In this document: in pieces, positions 1-6,898 of the stretch
Layout of the letters: every line of letters starts with the position of its first letter
How positions within the stretch are numbered: the first letter of the stretch is position 1
From: Leptolyngbyaceae cyanobacterium CSSed165cm_216
GTDB taxonomy: Bacteria > Cyanobacteriota > Cyanobacteriia > Phormidesmidales > Phormidesmidaceae
Assembly: GCA_007135385.1 (NCBI GenBank)
Contig: SLIY01000269.1
Coordinates: 1 to 23,333, forward strand
Direction of reading: 5' to 3'
Length of the DNA stretch: 23,333 nucleotides
Made by a program: the position numbers and the translations under genes
Notes under the pieces: model-generated
Told to the model about the DNA's origin: nothing
Seen by the model: only the letters and a program-made list of their open reading frames with translations
The model's database searches: none

Positions 1-97
1 CTAAGGTCATTCTCTCTATGGTTTCTTTATAGTTTCCCTGGGTTACCCTGCCTCTGGGTTGTCTTACTAATAATGCTTTTTATCACCCCAACGCTCC

Positions 98-346
98 ATG
101 GAAAAACCCTCTGCTCTGACTAGCCCCTGGCAACTCAAACCCTGGTGGTGTCAGCCCTGGTCCATTGCTATGACAGGGTTGGGGTTAATTACCGCCAGTT
201 GGCTCTTGGGTCATCGCTGGTGGTTGACGGCGATCGTGGCTGTGCCCATCGCGGCTTGGATGGGGTTCTTTCTGGTGCTCTGGCCTCGGCTAATGCAGGA
301 AACCGGATTACTAGATCCTGCTGCCTACGGTCAGCCAGATGAATAG
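98..346 (+). CDS. small two-helix membrane protein (DUF6737-like)
   Basis: An 82-residue protein of unknown function. The N-terminal part contains a Trp-rich motif, QLKPWWCQPWSI, followed by two hydrophobic segments at about residues 22-38 and 42-63, separated by the short charged turn GHRWW. It is therefore probably an integral membrane protein with both ends on the same side. The Lys-Pro-Trp-Trp-Cys-Gln-Pro-Trp pattern resembles small cyanobacterial proteins annotated as DUF6737; this is recalled, not searched. The ATG at 98 gives a complete two-helix protein. It stands alone, converging on menI, and its promoter probably lies in or before the first 97 bases, where no clear box was seen. 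Confidence 0.7.
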   Translation: MEKPSALTSPWQLKPWWCQPWSIAMTGLGLITASWLLGHRWWLTAIVAVPIAAWMGFFLVLWPRLMQETGLLDPAAYGQPDE

Positions 347-362
347 CCTTGAACTGGGTGTC

Positions 363-397
363 TTCTGCCCTCTGCCCTTCACCTTGTGCCTTTTGCC
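363..397. repeat. period-7 tandem repeat (STRR-like)
   Basis: Five consecutive degenerate heptamers, from TTCTGCC at 363-369 to TTTTGCC at 391-397. Most end in GCC or ACC. The block lies in the 228-base space between two convergent genes. Heptamer short tandemly repeated repetitive (STRR) sequences are a known feature of filamentous cyanobacterial intergenic DNA. Confidence 0.6.
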
Positions 398-574
398 GTT
401 ATCCACTAGTCTTAACGGCTAGGTCTGACTACCAGCCAGGCGATCGCCGTCAAGAACGTCACATAGGTAGCGACAAACAACCATTCTTGCCATCTATCTT
501 CCATAGATTTGCCTAGAGCATCAATAAAACAGCTCAAGATCCCGGGGATCTGTACGGCGTTCTAACTTAGAATA

Positions 575-988
575 TCAGTCTCCCCATCGCTGAATCCAGC
601 GCTCCATCAGCTCAGGCAGTGGGGAAGGACGGCGGGTGTGAACATCAATACAGACATGGCGGGTGACGGCTTGAGCCAGTAAAAGGTCGGACTGAGCGAT
701 CGCCGTCAGCTGATAGGTGACCTCAAACTTGGCCTGATCCAAACGGGTTGGGGTCAATTCCACATACACCTGATCACCACAGTGCATGGGGCGTCGGTAG
801 TCCATCTGGGTATGCACCACCGGATAGGCCACAGTTGTGGCCTTGAAAAAATCACCTAGGTCAACCCCGGCCGCTTCTAGGGAAACCTCGTAGGCCATGT
901 GACAAATCACCAGGCCGTTAGCGAAATAGACAACCCCCGCCCCGTCGGTTTCGTGGAAACGGACTGTGTGGTTCAGGCCAAACGCCAT
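575..988 (-). CDS. menI: 1,4-dihydroxy-2-naphthoyl-CoA thioesterase (4HBT hotdog)
   Basis: A 137-residue single hotdog-fold acyl-CoA thioesterase. The N-terminal motif HTVRFHETDGAGVVYFANGL carries the Asp (D15) that is catalytic in the 4-hydroxybenzoyl-CoA thioesterase family. In cyanobacteria the close relative (Synechocystis slr0204 type) hydrolyses 1,4-dihydroxy-2-naphthoyl-CoA, a cytosolic step of phylloquinone (vitamin K1) synthesis. Family membership is clear from the motif and length. The exact substrate is inferred from phylogenetic habit, since other short 4HBT enzymes look similar. It is the last gene of a minus-strand run behind birA and the M23 peptidase, 46 bases after the latter. 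No other men genes are in the window. Confidence 0.8.
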   Translation of the reverse strand: MAFGLNHTVRFHETDGAGVVYFANGLVICHMAYEVSLEAAGVDLGDFFKATTVAYPVVHTQMDYRRPMHCGDQVYVELTPTRLDQAKFEVTYQLTAIAQSDLLLAQAVTRHVCIDVHTRRPSPLPELMERWIQRWGD

Positions 989-1034
989 AGGCCCTTAACC
1001 CTCCGACTGGAGAAGTGGGAGTAGGTGATCAGGC

Positions 1035-2405
1035 TTAACTAGCATTGGGTTGGGCCGGACGGAAGGGATAATCTACCGGCAGAGCATCGTCGACTGGCTC
1101 AGTACTGGGAGTTGGCCGACCGAGGGCCAACCTGGGATTGTCGAGCAGTTCCATCAGGTTAGCTAGGCCATGTTCTACCACTTCGATCGGATCAACCGCC
1201 ACCCAGCCTTGGCTAGTGAGTTGGCGAATTTCGAAATGTAGGTGCGGCCCAGTAGAGTTACCGGTGCTACCCACTAGACCAATCACTTCCCCCTGTTCAA
1301 CCCACTCCCCAGGCTTAACCGCTAACTGAGACAGGTGGGCGTAGCGCGACTCTAGATCGCCGTCGCCGTGGCGCAGAATGACGGTGAGGCCATAGCCCCC
1401 CAAATAGTCTGACACGGCTACCCGCCCAGAGCGAGTGGCTAACACGGGGGTACCAGTGGGTGCAGCGAGATCAATCCCAGCATGGAACCGCCAGGTTTGC
1501 TGAATCGGGTGCATGCGCCAGCCGAACAAGGAGCTAATGGGGGCTGGAGTTGATAGGGGAAACACGTAGTCCGCTCGGCCACGGCGGAGGACATTGAGCG
1601 GACGCAGCCGTTCATTCAGGGCCTCACGGCTCACAATCGTGGTGTTACCCAGGCTGACTCCTCGAGAGTTAACGGTAACCGGCCCCACTTGCACACCATT
1701 CCCCCCCTGGGACGACGTGGAGGCTGTTTCCCCGGTAGCATTGGTCGCGTTACCGTTGCAGGCACCAGGATTAATCTGGCCGCCAGTTACTTTAATTTCG
1801 CAGCCACTGGATCGATCAGAAAAAACAACGTTAGGAGCCTGGGTCGCCCCCACACTGTAGTCAGTGGAATCAATAAAGACGCTGTTATAGCCTTGAGGCA
1901 CTGACTCATCAGCGGCAATTTCAGCGGGAACGGCCCGTTCAGGGGCATCTGCAGTAGACGAGGGGGCCGGCTTAAGCAAGCTCTCTGCCATGGTAGGAGC
2001 CGACGCTGGCGCAGGGGCTACAATAGCTGGCGGAGAAGCCGGAGGGGGAACCTGGGGTTGCATCAGATTGTTTTCTGCAGAAGGAGACGTCAGAGGGACT
2101 GACTGGGAAGATCTCAACGGCGAAAAATTAGGCTGGCTGGAGGCGGCCTTAGCCGGGTCTAGGTGAGGGACAGCACTGGGGCTTGACCGGTGGTGGGGCC
2201 TACTTTCCGTAGGGGCTAGATAGTCTGCCGAGGTTTCAAATGGCTCATTAACCTCGTTAGGCCGATGGGTGTCGGCAATGGCCAACCCACTACTGGTTAA
2301 CCCTAGACTGCCCAGCAAAGCCACTGATCTGGCCCATGGAATAGACGTTTTGGCTAGACGGCGCTGCTCTTGTTGCTGACTTTTCGTGTTGTTGTTATCC
2401 ACCAT
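1035..2405 (-). CDS. M23 (LytM-type) peptidoglycan endopeptidase
   Basis: A 456-residue envelope protein. Residues about 22-45 look like a signal peptide or membrane anchor behind a basic start. Residues 50-170 are a Pro/Ser/Ala-rich low-complexity linker. A middle region (170-280) contains two Cys (C202, C216). The C-terminal M23 domain, about 283-410, has the zinc ligands in order: H308 and D312 (HxxxD in FHAGIDLAAP), H357 (YAHLS), and H388/H390 in GPHLHFE. All ligands are present, so the enzyme is predicted to be active on peptidoglycan cross-links. The downstream Pro-rich tail is short. It lies 8 bases after birA and probably shares its transcript. The specific cell-wall role (septation, growth or turnover) cannot be told from sequence. 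Confidence 0.88.
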   Translation of the reverse strand: MVDNNNTKSQQQEQRRLAKTSIPWARSVALLGSLGLTSSGLAIADTHRPNEVNEPFETSADYLAPTESRPHHRSSPSAVPHLDPAKAASSQPNFSPLRSSQSVPLTSPSAENNLMQPQVPPPASPPAIVAPAPASAPTMAESLLKPAPSSTADAPERAVPAEIAADESVPQGYNSVFIDSTDYSVGATQAPNVVFSDRSSGCEIKVTGGQINPGACNGNATNATGETASTSSQGGNGVQVGPVTVNSRGVSLGNTTIVSREALNERLRPLNVLRRGRADYVFPLSTPAPISSLFGWRMHPIQQTWRFHAGIDLAAPTGTPVLATRSGRVAVSDYLGGYGLTVILRHGDGDLESRYAHLSQLAVKPGEWVEQGEVIGLVGSTGNSTGPHLHFEIRQLTSQGWVAVDPIEVVEHGLANLMELLDNPRLALGRPTPSTEPVDDALPVDYPFRPAQPNAS

Positions 2406-2413
2406 ATCAATCG

Positions 2414-3304
2414 CTACGCATTGTAGCCTAAAGTGACTTTTCCTGGTTCGATTTCTAGGGGAGTGTCCCCCAGAGCATTGGCATCAACGGGGCAAACCTG
2501 TAGGTTGCCAGATGGGGCTATGCCCGTTACCTGGGCTGGATCGTTGCCAACGGTAACCATCTGCCCTAAATGGCTCATCTGGGTTTGATAGACCTCTAAA
2601 AAGGCTTCATCCCCTTGACTTTGCCAGTACAGATACCCTTGCATCAGGCCATAGAGGGCAACGGCGGCTAGCCCCTCCAAGCTATTCAACGGGGTGGCAT
2701 GGTGTTCCGGTTGAATTAGCTGCTGAATCGTTACACCAGTGGCCGGAACGGGATTAAAGCCATTCAGCCCTAGTCCAACCACCACATCGTTGATCTGGGA
2801 GCCCACTACACGGGTTTCAGCCAGTACCCCCCCCAGCTTTTTACCCCTGACCACTAGATCATTGGGCCATTTGACCTGCACGGGCAGGCCAAGATTGCTG
2901 AGGCTGGTAGCCACCCCCCAGGCACTAGCCAGGGTTAGATAAAGGCTTCGCTGTACTGGAATCTCTGGCTTTAGCCCCAAAGAGAGGTAGATCCCTCCAG
3001 ATGGAGACTGCCACTGACGACCCCACTGCCCCCGCCCCAACCGCTGGGTTTTGGCTAAAACCACCGTACCTGCATTTGCCCCAGCAGCCATGAGGTCGCC
3101 AAGGACACGATTGGTGGAATCCACCTGTTCAACCCAGTGCAGCCTAAATTGGGGACGTACGGCCCAAAATAGGGGTAAAACCCCTAAGGTTTTGGGCGGC
3201 TGAGCAAGCTCATGGTGCAGCTGTTCTAAATTCACCCGATAGCGATTCCAGATATAGAAGTTTAGATAGTCCCTCAGCTCTACCCGTACTGGCCAGAGAG
3301 CCAT
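2414..3304 (-). CDS. birA: biotin--[acetyl-CoA-carboxylase] ligase
   Basis: A 296-residue biotin protein ligase, which attaches biotin to the AccB subunit of acetyl-CoA carboxylase through biotinyl-AMP. Visible family motifs are the biotin/ATP loop GRGQWGRQW (residues 90-98), KWPNDL (145-150), the active-site Lys region GKKLGGVLAET (K156) and GLGLN (177-181), followed by a small C-terminal domain. There is no N-terminal winged-helix domain, so it is a monofunctional ligase rather than a BirA-type repressor. The first ~23 residues before RVNLEQLHHEL are unusual, and a GTG at 3235 is an alternative start. It heads the minus-strand run birA - M23 - menI, diverging from pgeF. Confidence 0.9.
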   Translation of the reverse strand: MALWPVRVELRDYLNFYIWNRYRVNLEQLHHELAQPPKTLGVLPLFWAVRPQFRLHWVEQVDSTNRVLGDLMAAGANAGTVVLAKTQRLGRGQWGRQWQSPSGGIYLSLGLKPEIPVQRSLYLTLASAWGVATSLSNLGLPVQVKWPNDLVVRGKKLGGVLAETRVVGSQINDVVVGLGLNGFNPVPATGVTIQQLIQPEHHATPLNSLEGLAAVALYGLMQGYLYWQSQGDEAFLEVYQTQMSHLGQMVTVGNDPAQVTGIAPSGNLQVCPVDANALGDTPLEIEPGKVTLGYNA

Positions 3305-3432
3305 AATGACTCAGACCCTAAATCGGGTAATCAATGAGCATCAGGGGATTATGTCAATAAAATCATCTGTGAGTTAACCGTATCATTCCAGAACTGGGAT
3401 AGCAGTGCCATGGGGGCTAAGTCTAAGAGAAC

Positions 3433-3460
3433 TTGACAGAGATCATAGGCGTCTTAATCT
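3433..3460 (+). promoter_or_regulatory. candidate pgeF promoter
   Basis: TTGACA at 3433-3438 is a perfect -35 hexamer. Sixteen bases later TAATCT (3455-3460) keeps the first two and last bases of a -10 box. It would give a leader of about 170 bases containing the palindrome and the 14-base repeats. The -10 match is poor, so this is only a candidate. Confidence 0.25.
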
Positions 3461-3500
3461 CTGCTCCATAATGACCAAAGGGAGGCACCTCGAAATAAAG

Positions 3501-3518
3501 TAACTGCTATAGCAGTTA
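3501..3518. repeat. 18-base perfect palindrome
   Basis: TAACTGCTATAGCAGTTA reads identically on both strands. It lies in the divergent birA/pgeF intergenic region, 118 bases upstream of the pgeF start. It could be a protein-binding site, a hairpin without a loop, or a short repetitive element. Confidence 0.7.
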
Positions 3519-3580
3519 TCCCATAATGGATGCCTGTCTGCATGGGAATGGCGTTGGGACTTTGTGAACTGGTGAGTCCC

Positions 3581-3621
3581 TAAGCTATTAGGCTTAAGCT
3601 ATCAGGCCTAAGTTATCAGGT
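3581..3621. repeat. three tandem 14-base units upstream of pgeF
   Basis: Three copies with period 14 begin TAAGCTATTAGGC (3581), TAAGCTATCAGGC (3595) and TAAGTTATCAGGT (3609). The array ends immediately before the AGGAGG at 3624-3629, so it occupies the 5' leader of pgeF. Confidence 0.75.
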
Positions 3622-3636
3622 ATAGGAGGCAATGCT

Positions 3637-4428
3637 ATGACGGAACTTTGGCAGTGGCAGGTGGTGCAAGATCAACCGACGTTGGTTTGCGATCTACTGC
3701 GTCCCTGGCCCCATGGCTTTTTTACCCGCCATGGGTGGCCTCAGGTTCCAGAAACCTTAACTGATATTTTGGATGACCAGGCATCGGTTCATCGGGTTAA
3801 ACAGGTGCATGGGCATCAGGTATTACCGGCTAACCAGGCCCAGACGGTAACCAATGGCCCCCGTCCAGACGCCGATGGGTTAACGAGCGATGCTCCAGGT
3901 CAAGCGCTATGGGTCTGTACGGCAGACTGCAACCCGGTCCTGATTGGCGATCGCGCCACGGGTAAAACGGCAGCCATCCATGCGGGGTGGCGGGGCACAG
4001 CCCAGGGAATTCTGCCGCTGACGGTGAGTCAGATGCAGGCGCAGGGTAGCCGCCTAGAGGACCTGTTAATTGCGATTGGCCCAGCCATTGCGGGAGAAGT
4101 GTATCAAGTTTCAGTGGCCGTTGCGGCCCAAGTGGGGCGTACGATCGCAGCGGTGGCTGACATTCAGGCCGATGAAGAGGTTCCAGATCAAACCGTTGTG
4201 GACCGCCTTCAGGACTTAGAGAGAACCCCGATTTTGGCGGATCCTGAATCTGGAAAAGTCCGGCTGGATGTCCGCCAGGTCAATTGGTGGCAGCTCCAGC
4301 AATTGGGGATTAGCGCCGATCAAGTGGCGATCGCCCCCCACTGCACCTTCCAAGAACCGGAACGCTTTTTCTCGTACCGCCGCACTGGCGAAAAACAGGT
4401 GCAGTGGTCAGGGATTATTAGCCGTTAG
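3637..4428 (+). CDS. pgeF: PgeF/YfiH-family (LACC1-like) oxidoreductase/purine nucleosidase
   Basis: A 263-residue cytosolic protein of the DUF152/Cu-oxidase_4 family. In E. coli the homologue (YfiH/PgeF) corrects mis-incorporated amino acids in muropeptide precursors. Human LACC1 and bacterial relatives act on purine nucleosides, and older annotations call it multicopper polyphenol oxidase. Conserved features are KQVHGH (H58), DADGL (78-82), CTADCNPVL (C98), AIHAGWRGTA (H115), the IGPAI segment, and the C-terminal CTFQEPERFFSYRR. The His-Cys-His metal site is complete. The start is supported by AGGAGG at 3624-3629, seven bases before the ATG. Its TAG stop overlaps the TAA stop of the convergent gene at 4425. 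The in vivo substrate here is not known. Confidence 0.85.
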   Translation: MTELWQWQVVQDQPTLVCDLLRPWPHGFFTRHGWPQVPETLTDILDDQASVHRVKQVHGHQVLPANQAQTVTNGPRPDADGLTSDAPGQALWVCTADCNPVLIGDRATGKTAAIHAGWRGTAQGILPLTVSQMQAQGSRLEDLLIAIGPAIAGEVYQVSVAVAAQVGRTIAAVADIQADEEVPDQTVVDRLQDLERTPILADPESGKVRLDVRQVNWWQLQQLGISADQVAIAPHCTFQEPERFFSYRRTGEKQVQWSGIISR

Positions 4429-6023
4429 GGCAACCAAGTGGCCTGGAGGCCATGGAAGGGAAATGGCTCTGGGTCGATCGCAGTGGGGGTGCTGGTATCG
4501 CGTTCCTCTGGGTCAGCAAACAGGGGAATGTGCCAAATCGAAGCGCGATCGCCCCCATCCGAGGGTTGCAGCATGTCAGTATCCACCTGACCATCCAAGT
4601 CCAGCAGCAGCGACAGCCCGTCAGGCGCGAGGCTCATGTGAATCCGCTGTTGTTGGGGCAGTAGCAGTAGCTTCGACATGGCCATCGCTTCCAGGTTAAT
4701 CGCCAATAGCATCGGCTGCTCAGTATAGGACTCACTGGCGATGGCTTCTCGGTTGTCGGTGTCGACTGTGACTTCGCTGGCCAGCACGTAGAGAAACTGG
4801 ATGGCGCTGTCAAATTGAGCATCTAGAATCGCGCCGCTGACTTGCAGTAATTCTTCCTCTTGGCCATAGTTGGTGACCAAAAAGAGGGACTCCATGAAAC
4901 GGCGTTCCGGATCATTCTGGTTGTAATTGACCATAGCGGCGGCTGAGCCATCGGGGGCCAGGTCAAAGACCCGACCATAGTCAGGCAGGAAATCTAGGGG
5001 TTGGCTAGGGCCAGTTTGCGCCTGTTGTTCTAAGTCGATGATGGCGGTGCCCTCCCCCTGCAGGAGTACCAAGGACTGACTGTCAGGCGCAATCAAGAAG
5101 TCACCGCCTGGGTCGGTGTCTAGGGGTTTAGGGGTCTGTCCTTGGCGAATCACCCAGGGGCCGAAGTCGGCCGGGTTTTGCTGATTAACCCGCTGGACTA
5201 CGATGGTTTGGCCATCGGGGGAGAGGTCAAACTTGAGGTTCTGATAATCGTTGTCGTCCAGGATCAGTTCCAGCTCTCCCGACTCAGCGGGGGCCGATGG
5301 GCGAGACCATAGCCGCTGCCACAGGGAGGGACCGCCGGTCATTAAGTCGTCGGGGGGGTGGGGGTGAATGCCCGTCGTGACGGTATAGATCTTTTGGCTG
5401 AGTAACCCACCCCCATTGCTGGTGTCACTGGCGGAAAACAGCACCTTATCCCCAAGCGGGTAGGGAATAAAGTGAATCACCGATAGGTGGCGGGGGGTGA
5501 GAATCGTGCGTTCTTGTCGTTGTAAGTCAGCCAGCACCAGTCGGTTCGCTTCGTCCCCTTCAACCCCAATGTACAGAAAGGCGCGATCGCGGGTTTGAAA
5601 GTTGGCCTCGAAGGGGGCGAATCGAGTAATGGGCTGATCAAGATCGGCGGAAAAGCGATCTTTGGCTTCCAAAAGACTGACTTTAAAGGATTGGCCGTAG
5701 GGAATCGGGTGGTTGAAGGTATAGGCCATGCGACGACCGGCCCAACTGATGCGGCCTGGCAAGGGGGGATCAAGGCTCAGATTTTCTTCCACACTGGCCG
5801 GATCCATGGGTCGACTAAAAGTGATCACAAAGGCGCGATCTTCAGCCCCCACCTGGCGGTCCTGCCAGGTAAACTCTCGCACCCGGGCAACAGCATGATC
5901 GCCAAAAAATATCAATAAACCAATGGCCAAAGCTAACCCGGCCATAACCACTATGGCTAGCCGATCCAGAGGCTGACGTTGGGCCGGAGGGCGTTGTAAA
6001 CGACGACGGGAACGACTAACCAT
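4425..6023 (-). CDS. membrane-anchored protein with Ig-like (SbsA/Big_5) and propeller-like repeats
   Basis: A 532-residue protein whose specific function is not recognised. A basic N-terminus (Arg-rich, residues 3-16) is followed by one transmembrane segment, about 22-42, so the bulk is predicted to be periplasmic. Residues about 50-145 resemble an SbsA/Big_5 Ig-like domain: a strand containing ITFSRPMDPASVEENLSLDP, the usual 'sign of a transition' motif. The remainder carries recurring (L/I)(S/A)PDG/S turns (LSPDGQTIVV, IAPDSQSLVL, LAPDGSAAAM, LAPDGLSLLL) typical of TolB/PD40 or WD40-like beta-propellers. It starts 2 bases after the stop of the TIGR03943 gene, implying translational coupling, so it probably serves the same permease complex. 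That link is inference. Confidence 0.75.
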   Translation of the reverse strand: MVSRSRRRLQRPPAQRQPLDRLAIVVMAGLALAIGLLIFFGDHAVARVREFTWQDRQVGAEDRAFVITFSRPMDPASVEENLSLDPPLPGRISWAGRRMAYTFNHPIPYGQSFKVSLLEAKDRFSADLDQPITRFAPFEANFQTRDRAFLYIGVEGDEANRLVLADLQRQERTILTPRHLSVIHFIPYPLGDKVLFSASDTSNGGGLLSQKIYTVTTGIHPHPPDDLMTGGPSLWQRLWSRPSAPAESGELELILDDNDYQNLKFDLSPDGQTIVVQRVNQQNPADFGPWVIRQGQTPKPLDTDPGGDFLIAPDSQSLVLLQGEGTAIIDLEQQAQTGPSQPLDFLPDYGRVFDLAPDGSAAAMVNYNQNDPERRFMESLFLVTNYGQEEELLQVSGAILDAQFDSAIQFLYVLASEVTVDTDNREAIASESYTEQPMLLAINLEAMAMSKLLLLPQQQRIHMSLAPDGLSLLLDLDGQVDTDMLQPSDGGDRASIWHIPLFADPEERDTSTPTAIDPEPFPFHGLQATWLP

Positions 6024-6025
6024 AG

Positions 6026-6829
6026 CTAATACTCGAAAGGGTTACGGGGTTGAGGAATTTCAGTCAGGGTAGCCGAACCAATCACCAACTGGCGAGTGTC
6101 ATCCAGGGTATCTGTTTGCATGCTGCCCTCCACCTCCAGCCAGGTATCAGGTTCGGGGCGAGGAGTACCCTCCGGTAATTCTACGGGTAATCCGACAGGG
6201 TAAGCATCGGCGGCACAACAGGTCAGCACAAATCGAGTAATCATAAACATGTTGCTGGGCCATCCGGGCATATGGGTGACAAACCCGCTGACGTTCACCC
6301 CCTGCCCAGCATAGGCATCAGGTTCTGGATAAACATTCAGGGTACGAATCCAGTCGACAATAGAGCGATCCTCGGGAGAGCCACTGAGTACAAACCGCTC
6401 GGGACGCGATCGCGTTTGCCCCAGCACATCAGTAATCCCCCGCTGGAAGGCCGTTTCACTGGTAAAGGGGCGAGGGGTATAGACCATGCCAAACAGGGCC
6501 ACCGTCAGTAGCAGCCCACTACTGAACCGTCGGGGCAAAAGGGCGAAGTGCTCTTGGCTACGAATGGCCTCTTGTCTCTGTTTTTGGCGAATAATCTGCC
6601 ATACCTGGTTCAGGCGCCCTATGCCCAAAATCAGCAGGATCACCATGGCCAGGTGAGCTAGCCACATGAAGTCGGGGTGCAACAACAGATAGAGATGCCC
6701 AGTCACCGTAAACCGAGCAAACATTAGCCCCCATAGCAGCATCACCAGACTATCAACAATAGCCTGCCAGGGTAGACGCTGAGTTTTGGGCAATCGCCTG
6801 CGGCGACGGGGCAAGGAAGGAGAGGTCAT
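6026..6829 (-). CDS. TIGR03943/DUF1980 family membrane protein (permease partner)
   Basis: Membrane protein of the TIGR03943 (YcgQ-like) family, the usual neighbour and putative subunit of UPF0718 permeases. After an Arg-rich start there are three hydrophobic segments (about 27-45, 53-73 and 101-118). A C-terminal soluble domain follows, with the family motif FVTHMPGWPSNMFMITRFVL, then a Cys-Cys pair and AADAYPVGLPV. The Cys pair and an OB-like C-terminal half are typical of the family. An in-frame GTG at 6838 lies inside AGGTGG. That AGGTGG is well placed as the ribosome binding site of the ATG at 6829, so I use 6829 (267 residues). It is the middle gene of a three-gene operon. The transported substrate is unknown. 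Confidence 0.85.
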   Translation of the reverse strand: MTSPSLPRRRRRLPKTQRLPWQAIVDSLVMLLWGLMFARFTVTGHLYLLLHPDFMWLAHLAMVILLILGIGRLNQVWQIIRQKQRQEAIRSQEHFALLPRRFSSGLLLTVALFGMVYTPRPFTSETAFQRGITDVLGQTRSRPERFVLSGSPEDRSIVDWIRTLNVYPEPDAYAGQGVNVSGFVTHMPGWPSNMFMITRFVLTCCAADAYPVGLPVELPEGTPRPEPDTWLEVEGSMQTDTLDDTRQLVIGSATLTEIPQPRNPFEY

Positions 6830-6898
6830 GGATACCACCTGGCCTAACGGATAACTACAGCAAACTCTAAGCGTTTAACCAGACTGACATGCGATCGC

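Larger units (their letters stand above)
3305..3636. other. intergenic region between divergent birA and pgeF
   Basis: A gene-free 332-base space that must carry promoters in both directions. It contains a TTGACA (3433-3438) with a weak TAATCT 16 bases later, an 18-base perfect palindrome (3501-3518), a CATAAT hexamer just after it (3522-3527), and three tandem copies of a 14-base unit (3581-3621) ending at the pgeF ribosome binding site. No ORF or RNA gene was recognised. Confidence 0.7.

Noticed and set aside
2440..2465. GGTTCGATTTC resembling a tRNA T-arm
   Set aside because: Lies inside the birA coding sequence, with no acceptor or anticodon arm upstream.
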